Positions 1-8,263 of a DNA stretch of 64,000 bases are shown piece by piece. Position 1 is the stretch's first letter; each line of letters starts with the position of its first letter. Both the position numbers and the translations under genes were made by a program. The notes under the pieces are model-generated. The model ran no database searches. It had not been told where the DNA came from and saw only the letters and a list, made by a program, of their open reading frames with translations. Source of the stretch: Caldanaerobius fijiensis DSM 17918 (lineage in GTDB: Bacteria; Bacillota; Thermoanaerobacteria; Thermoanaerobacterales; Caldanaerobiaceae); contig NZ_FQVH01000005.1 of assembly GCF_900129075.1 (NCBI RefSeq), forward strand, positions 1 through 64,000. Direction: 5' to 3'.

Positions 1-79
1 TCCTAGAGATAGTTTAACAGAGACAACCTGAAGAAGAAAGAGGGAATACGTGTACTACAATACAAAATGCAGCAATCGA

Positions 80-201
80 GCATACATCGCAGAGAGGATT
101 ATATGTTTGGTCGATGAGTAGTCAAGCCTAAAATGAACTCACTGCGTTCGGGCTTGACAACCCATCTTCCCAAACATGGGTAGTAGCTATGCGATGTATG
201 C
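80..201. other. Foldback element / candidate structured RNA
   Basis: Four nested inverted repeats fold this stretch into one long arm. The helices are a 12-bp closing helix (80-91 with 190-201), 8 bp (103-110 with 170-177), 8 bp (121-128 with 151-158) and a 4-bp tip (135-138 with 146-149). The internal loops are nearly symmetric, 10-12 nt on each side. A separate hairpin, TATCAAG/CTTGATA, follows at about 207-226. No known riboswitch class matches. Such foldbacks occur at right ends of IS200/IS605 elements, where the TnpB guide RNA lies. A 9-codon open frame ending at a TGA at 29-31 could be the last codons of an upstream gene cut by the window edge. The identity is inference. Confidence 0.45.
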
Positions 202-344
202 ATAAGTATCAAGTGGCACTTGATAGATTTAATCATGGTGAAATTTAAAGAAACAATATTTAAATATCAAAGATCTTTATTAATCTTGTTAAAGGTCGAC
301 CTTTTTGGTTGATTACAAATCATATTATACGAGGAGGTAATATT

Positions 345-707
345 ATGGAAAAAAGAAAGTTAGTGGAGTTACTTAAAGAGATAAGAAATCTTGCCGGAGA
401 AATGTCTATGACAGGCATGTATCGTCATGCAGGGGCGACGCTGGTAAAATTTTATAATCGATGCTTAGAGGAAGCAAAATCTCAAGGATTGCTGCAAAAC
501 GATAATTTATTTGTGCAGCTAGAAGAAAATAGCAATATAGATGATGTGGGTGTTTGTGCGGCATTGCTGGCAAGATATTTAAGAGATGATGCAGAAAACG
601 AGAGTATTAAAGTTAAAGCGAAAATTGCTAATATTCAAGAGTTCATGGCACCTGAAAATATAGATAAGGGGCCTATAAACCAGCTCCTAGCTCGTGACGA
701 TGAATAA
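345..707 (+). CDS. Conserved-looking hypothetical protein, 120 aa
   Basis: I do not recognise this family. The start at 345 is chosen because GAGGAGG lies 8 nt upstream; the frame is open further upstream but without a ribosome site. The product is soluble, predicted largely helical and acidic, with no signal peptide, membrane segment or cysteine-pair motif. The N-terminal half has a Lys/Glu-rich helix (about residues 3-18) followed by an Arg-His-Ala-Gly segment; the C-terminal third is rich in Asp and Glu. A perfect 14-bp palindrome, AAAGGTCGACCTTT, sits at 291-304 upstream and may be an operator. The gene stands alone before the riboflavin transporter, so context gives no function. Confidence 0.6.
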   Translation: MEKRKLVELLKEIRNLAGEMSMTGMYRHAGATLVKFYNRCLEEAKSQGLLQNDNLFVQLEENSNIDDVGVCAALLARYLRDDAENESIKVKAKIANIQEFMAPENIDKGPINQLLARDDE

Positions 708-780
708 TATGAGGATATTTCCTTTCTGAGGCCCTCTTTTCTTCCATCACAAAATAATCACGAACGGTTTCTTTTGGTTC

Positions 781-809
781 TTGACACTAACTAGATGGTG
801 TGGTATTAT
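781..809 (+). promoter_or_regulatory. Sigma-A promoter for the FMN riboswitch-ribU transcript
   Basis: TTGACA at 781-786 and TATTAT at 804-809 are separated by exactly 17 bp, about 30 bp upstream of the riboswitch core. This is a near-consensus housekeeping promoter placed where the leader RNA should begin. Confidence 0.8.
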
Positions 810-840
810 TTATTAGAAAGTTAATACAACTCGCAAGTTG

Positions 841-973
841 TCCTTCAGGGCAGGGTGAAATTCCCGACCGGCGGTATGCAATACGGTTGTATTGCGAGCC
901 CGCGAGCCACCATAGGTGGTAGATCTGGTGAGAGGCCAGAGCCGACAGTAAAGTCTGGATGGGAGAAGGAAGA
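841..973 (+). promoter_or_regulatory. FMN riboswitch (RFN element) upstream of ribU
   Basis: The conserved RFN core is present in order: AGGGTGAAATTCCCGACCGG, GGCGGT, AGCCCGCGAGC, CTGGTGAGA, CCAGAGCCGACAG and GTCTGGATGGGAGAAG. FMN binding should favour the terminator hairpin that follows at 1006-1031 and so switch off ribU when flavin is plentiful. A copy differing at only two positions lies on the other strand at 13865-13995. Confidence 0.97.
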
Positions 974-1005
974 TTTTGCATAAGCGATATGCGATAGTGA
1001 AAAAC

Positions 1006-1031
1006 AAAGCCCTGGAGATATCCAGGGCTTT
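1006..1031 (+). terminator. Intrinsic terminator of the ribU riboswitch
   Basis: An 11-bp perfect stem, AAAGCCCTGGA paired with TCCAGGGCTTT around a GATA loop, lies between the FMN aptamer and the ribU ribosome site. It is the expected OFF-state expression platform. The U-tract is short (about TTTAATTCTT), so the ribosome site just downstream may also be affected. Confidence 0.8.
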
Positions 1032-1050
1032 AATTCTTGGAGGTGTTATT

Positions 1051-1653
1051 ATGGGTGATGTGACAATGGTCAGGAAAAAGACACTTTTTTTAACGAGGGT
1101 ATCGGTATTATCGGTTATAGCATTTTTACTTATGTATTTAGAAATTGCGCTGCCATTTTTCCCGGAGTTTCTAAAAATAGATATAAGCAATGTACCCGTG
1201 CTTATAGGGACTTATGCTATGGGACCGTGGACGGGTGTGATAATTCTGCTGATGAAAGATATACTGCACTTAATATTAAAAGGCGCGACTCTGGGTATTG
1301 GGGAATTTGCTGATTTTGTGATTGGAAGCTCGTTTATGCTGGTAGCAGGTTATATGTACAGATATAAAAGGACCTTGGCGGGTGCTCTCACAGGTATGGT
1401 CTTAGCCACAGTGACCATGGCTATAGTTGGAAGCCTGATGAATTACTATGTGCTGCTGCCGCTGTATCAGAAGGCGTTAGGATTCCCACTGAAAGCGATT
1501 ATAGGCATGGGAACAAAGGTAAATAAACATATTGTTGATTTAAAGTCACTGGTAGTTTTAAGTATATTGCCATTTAATATTTTAAAGGGAACTGTTGTTT
1601 CGTTTATTACATTAGTGTTATATAAAAAGGTATCTCCTATCCTCCACGATTAA
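1051..1653 (+). CDS. ribU: Riboflavin ECF transporter substrate-binding subunit RibU
   Basis: This 200-aa membrane protein is the S component of an energy-coupling-factor transporter that imports riboflavin. It has about six hydrophobic segments. The motif PVLIGTYAMGPWTGVIILLM, about 50 residues in, is typical of RibU, as is the following KDILH(L/X)IL region. The start at 1051 is set by GGAGGTG just upstream; an earlier in-frame ATG at 976 overlaps the riboswitch tail and is unlikely. The FMN riboswitch directly upstream supports the assignment independently. The shared EcfA/EcfT energising module is not in this window, as is usual for group II ECF transporters. Confidence 0.93.
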   Translation: MGDVTMVRKKTLFLTRVSVLSVIAFLLMYLEIALPFFPEFLKIDISNVPVLIGTYAMGPWTGVIILLMKDILHLILKGATLGIGEFADFVIGSSFMLVAGYMYRYKRTLAGALTGMVLATVTMAIVGSLMNYYVLLPLYQKALGFPLKAIIGMGTKVNKHIVDLKSLVVLSILPFNILKGTVVSFITLVLYKKVSPILHD

Positions 1654-1660
1654 AATTTGC

Positions 1661-1685
1661 AGGATTTTTTTCCTCTATGTAGAAT
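1661..1685 (+). promoter_or_regulatory. Sigma-H-like promoter upstream of the P-II gene
   Basis: AGGATTT (from 1661) and GAAT (1682-1685, extended GAATATAT) are spaced 21 nt start to start, matching the general sigma-H pattern AGGAWWT-N-RGAAT. The same arrangement recurs at 14865-14889 and 52570-52594. Assignment to sigma-H is inference from pattern. Confidence 0.5.
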
Positions 1686-1762
1686 ATATGTATTTAAAAA
1701 GGACAGCTGGCCTTCCTGTCATTCATGTACCCGAGAGGGTAATTTTTATCGAAAGGAGGGAA

Positions 1763-1805
1763 CCCTGGTTAAGAAGGGGAGGTCATTGACTATTTTGAAC
1801 CAGGG
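1763..1805 (+). repeat. Inverted repeat just before the P-II start
   Basis: CCCTGGTT (1763-1770) and AACCAGGG (1798-1805) are perfect 8-bp inverted repeats enclosing 27 nt. The second arm contains the only Shine-Dalgarno-like AGGG for the P-II start at 1813, so folding could hide it. A strong AAAGGAGGG at 1752-1760 precedes a short frame (about 1764-1809) that ends just before P-II, suggesting possible leader translation coupled to P-II. Confidence 0.5.
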
Positions 1806-1809
1806 ATAA

Positions 1810-2151
<342 letters not shown>

Positions 2152-2155
2152 AGAT

Positions 2156-2179
2156 AAAGCGGCTGTATGCCGCTTTTTT
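2156..2179 (+). terminator. Terminator after the P-II gene
   Basis: AAAGCGGC (2156-2163) pairs with GCCGCTTT (2169-2176) around a 5-nt loop and is followed by a T-run. It separates P-II from the tsaE operon. Confidence 0.88.
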
Positions 2180-2229
2180 CTTGTATTTATTTGTGAATTG
2201 GGATAAAATTATTTTTGAGGTGTTTTGGA

Positions 2230-2709
2230 TTGAAATTACACTATATAAGCAAGAAATACGAAGATACATATACATTTGGTTATAAGTTAGGTAAGGCCTT
2301 GGGGAAAGGCGATGTGGTTTGCCTTACGGGAGAACTGGGTGCTGGCAAGACGTCGATGGTAAAAGGAATAGCCAGAGGTTTAGGTATAAAAGAGGACGTG
2401 ACAAGCCCAACTTTTACTATTGTAAATGAGTACAGTGGCCAGTTCCCTCTTTATCATTTTGATGTGTACAGGATTTTAAGCCCTGATGAGATGATGGAAA
2501 TAGGTTTTGATGAATATCTGTATGGCGATGGAGTGTGCGTTATAGAATGGGCTGATTTAATTGAAAACATGATTCCTGAAGAGGCTATATGGATCGATAT
2601 AAGATATTTAAAAGATGATGAAAGAATCATAGAGCTTATGGGGCCCGATGATAAATTGCTGCGTATAATAGAAGGGATGGATTGCATAGATGAAGGTCTT
2701 AGCAATTGA
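2230..2709 (+). CDS. tsaE: tRNA t6A biosynthesis ATPase TsaE
   Basis: TsaE is the P-loop ATPase that works with TsaB and TsaD to put N6-threonylcarbamoyl on A37 of ANN-decoding tRNAs. The Walker A motif GELGAGKTS is at about residues 34-42, followed by TSPTFTIVNEY and YHFDVYR, both characteristic of the family. The 159-aa length is normal. The TTG at 2230 is preferred as start because GAGGTG lies 7 nt upstream; an earlier TTG at 2215 overlaps that site. The end overlaps tsaB by 20 nt, so the two are translationally coupled in a tsaE-tsaB-rimI operon. Confidence 0.95.
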   Translation: MKLHYISKKYEDTYTFGYKLGKALGKGDVVCLTGELGAGKTSMVKGIARGLGIKEDVTSPTFTIVNEYSGQFPLYHFDVYRILSPDEMMEIGFDEYLYGDGVCVIEWADLIENMIPEEAIWIDIRYLKDDERIIELMGPDDKLLRIIEGMDCIDEGLSN

Positions 2710-3394
2710 TACGGCTACGGCGCTGGCTTCTGTAGCATTGACAGAAGAAGATAAAGTAATAGCAGAGTGTTCTGTTAGCAATATTAAGACACACTCCAAA
2801 GTATTAATGCCTATTATATCCAAAATATTTGATATGGCATCTTTGAAGCCTGAAGATATTGACGTCATAGGGGTTTCCATTGGCCCTGGCTCTTTTACAG
2901 GGGTAAGGATAGGAGTTGCAACAGCAAAAGGCATGGCTATATCTCTAAAAAAACCTCTTATCGGCATATCCACATTAGACGGATTGGCACAAAATACCCC
3001 TTTTGTGGATAGCATAATATGTCCTATCCTTGATGCCAGAGAGCATCAGGTAAATAACGCCTTGTACAGGTTCGAAAAAAATGCTTTAAAGAGGCTTACC
3101 GATTATAGGGCAATTGACATTGATGAACTGTTATCTGAGCTCAAAGAATATCGCGAGAGTATCATTTTTTCTGGTGATGGCGTATTTTTATATAAAGATA
3201 TATTAATAGAAACGTTGGCGGAAAAGGCATTGCTTGCACCAGTTAATGCCATAATGCCAAGAGCTAGTTCTATAGCGCATTTAGCTGCTAAAAGGGCGAA
3301 GGAAGGAACGTCCTCAAGTAGTCTAAGTGTTGTTCCTATATATTTAAAGAAATCCTATGCGGAGAGGGTTAAGGAGAATAAAGATGGAATGTAG
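2690..3394 (+). CDS. tsaB: tRNA t6A biosynthesis scaffold protein TsaB
   Basis: This 234-aa protein is an ASKHA-fold paralogue of TsaD that forms the TsaB-TsaD heterodimer in the t6A complex. It begins MKVLAIDTATALASVALTE, the classic TsaB N-terminus, and carries SIGPGSFTGVRIGVATAKG at about residues 66-84. It lacks the metal-binding His pair of TsaD, as expected for the non-catalytic partner. It starts inside the end of tsaE and its 3' end overlaps the first codons of rimI, showing tight operon packing. Confidence 0.95.
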   Translation: MKVLAIDTATALASVALTEEDKVIAECSVSNIKTHSKVLMPIISKIFDMASLKPEDIDVIGVSIGPGSFTGVRIGVATAKGMAISLKKPLIGISTLDGLAQNTPFVDSIICPILDAREHQVNNALYRFEKNALKRLTDYRAIDIDELLSELKEYRESIIFSGDGVFLYKDILIETLAEKALLAPVNAIMPRASSIAHLAAKRAKEGTSSSSLSVVPIYLKKSYAERVKENKDGM

Positions 3395-3851
3395 GTCAGG
3401 GAATGAAAGTAATATCAGAATTGAGAAGATGACGGAAAAACACCTGGATGCGGTTATGGAAATTGAAAAGGAGGCATTTACTGTACCCTGGTCTAGAGAA
3501 TCTTTTGAGATGGAGATAACCAGAAATAAGTGTGCCTATTATATTGTAGCGATACTTGATGAGAAGGTAGTTGGGTACGGAGGAATGTGGTTGGTAGTAG
3601 ATGAGGCTCATATTACTAATATAGCAGTGCATAGGGATTACAGGGGCCAGGGGATAGGCAAAAAAATTATCGAAGGGCTAATAGAGGAAGCTAAAAGAAG
3701 AAAACTCATGGCTATGACATTAGAGGTAAGGGCTTCTAATCGAGTAGCAATACACCTTTACGAAAAATACGGTTTTACCCCTTTTGGAAGGCGGAAGGGC
3801 TATTATTCAGATAATAATGAAGATGCAATTATAATGTGGAAGTACATGTAA
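3384..3851 (+). CDS. rimI: Ribosomal protein alanine N-acetyltransferase RimI-like
   Basis: This 155-aa GNAT-fold acetyltransferase shows the acetyl-CoA loop in HRDYRGQGIGKKIIEGLIEE and the C-terminal VRASNRVAIHLYEKYGF segment typical of RimI, which acetylates the N-terminal alanine of ribosomal protein S18. The start at 3384 follows AAGGAG at 3370-3375; an in-frame ATG at 3357 lies deeper inside tsaB without a ribosome site. RimI commonly travels with tsaB and tsaD, which supports the name. Substrate specificity is inferred from family and context. Confidence 0.9.
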   Translation: MECRSGNESNIRIEKMTEKHLDAVMEIEKEAFTVPWSRESFEMEITRNKCAYYIVAILDEKVVGYGGMWLVVDEAHITNIAVHRDYRGQGIGKKIIEGLIEEAKRRKLMAMTLEVRASNRVAIHLYEKYGFTPFGRRKGYYSDNNEDAIIMWKYM

Positions 3852-3880
3852 AAGGAGGAGCAACATATTGCTCCTCCTTT
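3851..3880. terminator. Bidirectional terminator between rimI and the S-layer gene
   Basis: A perfect 13-bp stem (3851-3863 with 3868-3880) around a CATA loop sits between two convergent genes. Its A- and T-ended arms allow it to act in both directions. Confidence 0.8.
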
Positions 3881-3885
3881 AAATT

Positions 3886-6006
3886 TCACTCCACGTTTAG
3901 ATAGTTATAAATGATCATAATAGCCTGGGCCCTTGTCAGTTCGTCATTTGGCTTGAAATAGCCGTTGGAGCCTTTTACGATGTTTAAACCATAGGCGATA
4001 GCTACGTATCCTTTAAGTTCTGAGTTTACTTTATCGGCGTCTTTAAACGGAATTGTATATATCCCTTTTATATCTGCTACTTTATCGTATTTGAGGGCTC
4101 TGATAATGTATTTTACAGCATCCTGTCTTTGTATTGTAGAGTCAGGTGAAATCTCTTCTTCTCGGATAATACCGCTAGGTGCTAAATAATTGTACATGCT
4201 TTCAACAGATTTTGGATCGTTTAAGTCGTAATCCATGTAATAATTCATGGATCTACTCAAAAGGTATAAGAACTCCTTTTGCTTTATGGGCTGGTCGGGC
4301 AAAAATTTGCTGCCGGGTAATGATATGTCGTATTCTGCTAGAATTTTTATGGCATTTTCAGCGTAGTTGCCTTTTATATCGGTGTAGCTGGCTTTGTCCT
4401 GAACTTTAATGGGCTTGCCATCGTATCCCAGAAGGTCTCCAGTAATGGGATCGATATTTACTATTTTACCTGGCGTTCTAGTGTAGACTAATTTTACTTC
4501 AGGTTTCTGAGTCGACATGTCTGGAATGTATTCGTAAACCGGAGATGTGGTAATATACTGCAACTGCAATCCTATCTTATCAAGAAATATCTCGTATGCT
4601 TTATCCGGGGACATGACCTTATCAGTGGATGGCAACTGTCCCTCATACCAGTTAAAATCATAAGATGTTATTTCTCCATTGACAGCGTCTACAACGACAT
4701 TAAAACCATTATCGTTGAAGTATGCGTTGTTTACTTTTCGCACAAATTTAAAGCTATATTGCCTCGGCATTTGATCGGTTGTTAGAGGTTTAAACTGTGG
4801 TTCGGTTTCCGTGTATTCTACCTGATTGAATTTTTCTGGTTGAATGTCTTTTAAGAAATCTTTTGCTATTTGCAGAGACTCGTCTTTTCCGTATTTGGGT
4901 TGTGACTTTTCGTTATAAGGTACCGACCTATAAAAGCTTTTGATTTCGCCGGTTTGAGCATCCATTCCAACATTTGTATAATAATTTTGTCCATCAACTG
5001 TCTTAGAAAAACTTAAATTCCACGTGTATTTGTTTTGGTCTGGCCAGACGGTGTACAGAGATATACCATTTAGTTTATAGTTGCTGTCGAGTTTGAGGAA
5101 TTTATTAGCCCTTGCCACTTCTTCGGCTTTCTGTTCTGATATAATATTGGCAAATTTTTTTACAGCATCCTTTTCCACAGGGGTAAGGTCCGGGGAACCA
5201 CCTGTACCCATACTCTTATTATATTTCATGGCTGCTTCGTCAACAGGCGTGTAGTAGTAGCCTATCTGAATGATTTCACCGGATTTGGCATCGATAGCTT
5301 TATAGTCTGGAGTGGTATAGACAAGATATACATCTGCTTTGTCGCCAATATAAGTGTATCTGTACGTCAATTGAAGACCTATCTTTTCTTTGTAAACTTT
5401 TTTGGCGTCTTCAAGGCTCATGATACCATTTTTATCAGGGAAAGTTAAGTCAAAATTCCAGTTGCATTGATAATTCTCTATTTCACCAGTGTTCTTGTTC
5501 ACAGTAATAGTTACATTGTTGGACGGAAAAGGAATACCATTTACTGTTCTTACGAAAAAGAATTGATAATCAAAGGCCATTACAGACGTATCATTTTTAT
5601 ATTCCTGGTATGATATATTTGCTGCGATATCTGGTGCTACTTTAGTTATGAATTTTTTGGCGTTAGCCAGTGCATCGTCTTTGCTTATTTTGGGCAGTTT
5701 ACGCTGGGAGAGATAGTCAGAAGGGTTGTATTTGTAATAACTTAAAATATTATTGTTAGAATCAATGGTTACAGAGATGTTTCCCAGTTTGCCTTTGCTA
5801 TCACTCCAGTTAAGGTTGTATGTGGTTTTGCCGTCATAAACAGAAATACTGGAGTTAAGCTTATCATAGCCGTCAGTGTTAATTACTGTTTTGACCTTTG
5901 CTATGGCGTTTTCCAGTGCCTTGTCATACTGAGCAAATCCCTGCACAGGCAACATGGCGACAAAAAACATGATGAATACTACAAGCAAAGCCAGTTGCTT
6001 TTTCAT
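3886..6006 (-). CDS. Secreted S-layer-anchored protein with two YcdB/YcdC-type repeats
   Basis: The 706-aa product has a clear signal peptide (KK, then a hydrophobic core ending near residue 25 at GFAQ). Residues about 30-270 and 275-520 are two copies of a YcdB/YcdC-like, PepSY-related module; each ends in a segment like NKNTGEIENYQCNWNFDL or DAVNGEITSYDFNWYEG. The last 165 residues hold three SLH motifs, the third with GYFKPNDELTRAQA, for attachment to pyruvylated cell-wall polymer. GGGGG precedes the ATG. It lies opposite to the t6A genes on both sides and physically separates rimI from tsaD. The biochemical role of YcdB domains is unknown; protease inhibition by PepSY-type domains is only a suggestion. 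Confidence 0.88.
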   Translation of the reverse strand: MKKQLALLVVFIMFFVAMLPVQGFAQYDKALENAIAKVKTVINTDGYDKLNSSISVYDGKTTYNLNWSDSKGKLGNISVTIDSNNNILSYYKYNPSDYLSQRKLPKISKDDALANAKKFITKVAPDIAANISYQEYKNDTSVMAFDYQFFFVRTVNGIPFPSNNVTITVNKNTGEIENYQCNWNFDLTFPDKNGIMSLEDAKKVYKEKIGLQLTYRYTYIGDKADVYLVYTTPDYKAIDAKSGEIIQIGYYYTPVDEAAMKYNKSMGTGGSPDLTPVEKDAVKKFANIISEQKAEEVARANKFLKLDSNYKLNGISLYTVWPDQNKYTWNLSFSKTVDGQNYYTNVGMDAQTGEIKSFYRSVPYNEKSQPKYGKDESLQIAKDFLKDIQPEKFNQVEYTETEPQFKPLTTDQMPRQYSFKFVRKVNNAYFNDNGFNVVVDAVNGEITSYDFNWYEGQLPSTDKVMSPDKAYEIFLDKIGLQLQYITTSPVYEYIPDMSTQKPEVKLVYTRTPGKIVNIDPITGDLLGYDGKPIKVQDKASYTDIKGNYAENAIKILAEYDISLPGSKFLPDQPIKQKEFLYLLSRSMNYYMDYDLNDPKSVESMYNYLAPSGIIREEEISPDSTIQRQDAVKYIIRALKYDKVADIKGIYTIPFKDADKVNSELKGYVAIAYGLNIVKGSNGYFKPNDELTRAQAIMIIYNYLNVE

Positions 6007-6050
6007 ATAAAATCCCCCTTTACATAAATTTTATACCAATTAGACGTAAT

Positions 6051-6059
6051 TGTGGATAA
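6051..6059 (+). promoter_or_regulatory. Perfect DnaA box in the S-layer gene/tsaD divergent region
   Basis: TGTGGATAA is the exact reverse complement of the consensus DnaA box TTATCCACA. It lies 45 bp upstream of the S-layer gene start. A denser cluster follows downstream of tsaD at 7197-7276. Confidence 0.6.
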
Positions 6060-6103
6060 AAAGTTTCAATAAAATTTTATTTTTATAATATCACATTTAT
6101 GAT

Positions 6104-6132
6104 TTGACTGTAAAAGCAAAATCACATATAAT
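6104..6132 (+). promoter_or_regulatory. Sigma-A promoter for tsaD
   Basis: TTGACT (6104-6109) and TATAAT (6127-6132) are separated by 17 bp, about 50 bp before the tsaD start. Confidence 0.8.
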
Positions 6133-6184
6133 ATAATGTAAACATATGGTAAAAACAAATGAAATATAACCAGAGGTGAAATAT

Positions 6185-7186
6185 ATGAGTAACAAAGATG
6201 TAGTTGTACTGGGAATAGAATCGTCCTGTGATGAAACAGCATCAGCAGTAGTAATTAATGGTAGAAACGTTATATCCAACGTAATATCGTCTCAGATAGA
6301 TATTCATAGAGAATTTGGTGGGGTTGTGCCGGAGATAGCATCAAGGAAACACATAGAAGTGATAGATAGCGTTATATTAAAAGCATTGTCAGATGCAAAT
6401 ATGGATTTTGACGATATTGACCTCATAGGAGTGACTTATGGACCCGGCCTTATCGGTTCTTTGCTTGTGGGCCTGTCGGAAGCCAAAGCCATTTCTTATG
6501 CTAAAGGTATACCTTTTGTGGGTGTGAACCATATAGAAGGCCATATAGCAGCTAATTATCTAGATAATCCAGAGCTGGAACCGCCCTACGTATGCCTTGT
6601 GGCTTCGGGAGGCCACAGCCATATAGTTCATGTTAAGGATTATACGGAATTTCAGGTAATGGGCAAGACCACTGATGATGCCGCGGGCGAAGCTTTTGAT
6701 AAGGTATCAAGGGTATTAGGACTTGGTTATCCGGGTGGTCCTGCTGTTGATAACCTGGCGAAGATGGGTTCTGCCAATATAGAGTTTCCTATGGCATTTA
6801 TGCAAAAGGGCAACTATGACTTTAGCTTCAGCGGCATTAAGACAGCTGTAATAAATTATTTAAAAAAACATCCAGATGTTTCTCTGGCGGATGTGGCTGC
6901 CAGTTTTCAAAAAGCTGTGGTAGATGTACTTTCATATAAACTTTTTGAAGCTGCCAAGGATGTGGGGGTAAATGTGATAGCCATTGCAGGCGGTGTTGCA
7001 TCTAATAGCGGTTTGAGGAAAAGAGTAGAGGAGATGGCTGCTGAATATGGCTTTAAAGTATATAGACCTAAGCCTGTTTATTGTACGGACAATGCAGCTA
7101 TGATTGCATCGGCTGCTTATTTTAGGTATAAGCGAGGTTATGTTTCTGACCTTCATTTAAATGCTGTTGCTAATTTGAATCTGTGA
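6185..7186 (+). CDS. tsaD: tRNA N6-adenosine threonylcarbamoyltransferase TsaD
   Basis: TsaD transfers the threonylcarbamoyl group from threonylcarbamoyl-AMP to A37 of tRNA. The 333-aa product begins with [16 protein letters not shown], has the metal-binding pair in GVNHIEGH (His116 and His120), and the nucleotide-binding segments VASGGHSH and [12 protein letters not shown]. Length and motif order are full and standard. The ATG at 6185 follows AGAGGTGA; the GTG at 6176 is part of that ribosome site. It has its own promoter and is 2.3 kb from tsaE-tsaB-rimI because the S-layer gene lies between. Confidence 0.97.
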   Translation: MSNKDVVVLGIESSCDETASAVVINGRNVISNVISSQIDIHREFGGVVPEIASRKHIEVIDSVILKALSDANMDFDDIDLIGVTYGPGLIGSLLVGLSEAKAISYAKGIPFVGVNHIEGHIAANYLDNPELEPPYVCLVASGGHSHIVHVKDYTEFQVMGKTTDDAAGEAFDKVSRVLGLGYPGGPAVDNLAKMGSANIEFPMAFMQKGNYDFSFSGIKTAVINYLKKHPDVSLADVAASFQKAVVDVLSYKLFEAAKDVGVNVIAIAGGVASNSGLRKRVEEMAAEYGFKVYRPKPVYCTDNAAMIASAAYFRYKRGYVSDLHLNAVANLNL

Positions 7187-7196
7187 ATACTTTTAT

Positions 7197-7276
7197 AGTG
7201 GATATTGTGGATAAATATCTTGATAAGTGCAAAAAAAGGATTTATGCTGTGGATAACTTGTGGATATTGTGGATTG
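7197..7276 (+). promoter_or_regulatory. DnaA-box cluster downstream of tsaD
   Basis: Two perfect TGTGGATAA boxes (7206-7214 and 7248-7256) are joined by TGTGGATAT (7259-7267), TGTGGATTG (7268-7276) and a weaker AGTGGATAT (7197-7205). All five have the same orientation within 80 bp. Gene content nearby does not resemble an origin (no dnaA, dnaN or gidA), so a DnaA-titration or regulatory cluster is the likelier reading. Confidence 0.65.
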
Positions 7277-7314
7277 TTTTCAAAATTTAATGAATTCAAA
7301 AAGAGGTGTCTATT

Positions 7315-8259
7315 ATGAAAAAGATATTGTTTTTTAAGAAAAGAAATATATCTGAAGGATTAATGAAAAAAATAAAAGAAGCTGCTGCTGGATATGATGT
7401 TATTGTAGAAAATAATTTAAAATCGGCGTTAAAATTAGTCAAAGACGTTGAAATTATAGCAGGGGAAGTGGAAAATGATTTAATAAAAGCGGGAAACGCT
7501 CTGAAATGGGTACATGTGTGGAGTGCAGGTGTAGACAATTATGATTTAGCCTATATGAAGGATAAAGGTATAATCCTTACCAATTCCAGTGGCGTTCATA
7601 GTATTCAGATTTCGGAGTATATTTTGGGCGTTATGCTGGAATTGACGAAAGGTCTGCATTTATTGAGAGATCAGCAAGCAAGAAAATTATGGGGGAAAGT
7701 ATCTACCGATGAACTTTACAAGAAGACCTTGGGCGTATTAGGTGTCGGCGATATTGGCCGAAGAACAGCTGAGCTGGGTAAGGCAATGGGTATGAGGGTA
7801 TTGGGTTATAGGAAGTCAGGAAGGCCTGATGAGTATGTGGATGTGATGTATTCAGAAGGCCAGCTTGATGATATGCTGCCACTTTGTGATTTTGTAGTAA
7901 ATACGCTTCCGCTGACAGATAGCACTTACCACCTCATAGGTGCTGCGCAGTTTAATGCGATGAAAGATGGCGCCTATTTTATAAATATAGGCAGAGGCAA
8001 GGTAGTAGATGAGAATGCATTGATCAATGCGCTACGAAGTAATAAGCTAAAAGGAGCGGCTCTGGATGTGTTTGAAGAAGAGCCATTGCCTCAGGAAAGC
8101 CCTTTATGGGACATGGAAAATGTCATCATAACACCACATATATCCGGATTATCACCCAGTTATGATGAGAGGGCTATCTCCATTTTGGTGGAGAATATTG
8201 AAAGATATATACAGGGGCGGCCAATGCTCAACCAGGTGGATTTTGATAGAGGTTATTAG
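7315..8259 (+). CDS. D-2-hydroxyacid dehydrogenase family protein
   Basis: This 314-aa protein belongs to the NAD(P)-dependent D-isomer-specific 2-hydroxyacid dehydrogenases. It has the Rossmann motif GVGDIGRR, the substrate/catalytic arginine in NIGRGKVVDE, the acid in DVFEEEPLP and the catalytic histidine in ITPHISG. The N-terminal domain is divergent and the protein is slightly short, as in the ghrA/phosphoglycerate-dehydrogenase-like subgroup. ATG 7315 follows AGAGGTG. It is a single gene ending 4 bp from the convergent ABC-F gene. The substrate is not predictable from sequence. Confidence 0.85.
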   Translation: MKKILFFKKRNISEGLMKKIKEAAAGYDVIVENNLKSALKLVKDVEIIAGEVENDLIKAGNALKWVHVWSAGVDNYDLAYMKDKGIILTNSSGVHSIQISEYILGVMLELTKGLHLLRDQQARKLWGKVSTDELYKKTLGVLGVGDIGRRTAELGKAMGMRVLGYRKSGRPDEYVDVMYSEGQLDDMLPLCDFVVNTLPLTDSTYHLIGAAQFNAMKDGAYFINIGRGKVVDENALINALRSNKLKGAALDVFEEEPLPQESPLWDMENVIITPHISGLSPSYDERAISILVENIERYIQGRPMLNQVDFDRGY

Positions 8260-8263
8260 GTTA

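Noticed and set aside
291-304. AAAGGTCGACCTTT as a terminator
   Set aside because: It is a loopless palindrome that cannot form a good RNA hairpin; an operator is more likely.
667-740. A terminator formed by AGGGGCCT and AGGCCCT after the first hypothetical gene
   Set aside because: The arms are more than 50 nt apart with a bulge, so it is not a convincing intrinsic terminator.
7197-7276. The DnaA boxes as the chromosome origin
   Set aside because: No dnaA, dnaN, recF or gidA genes and no AT-rich unwinding region next to the boxes.
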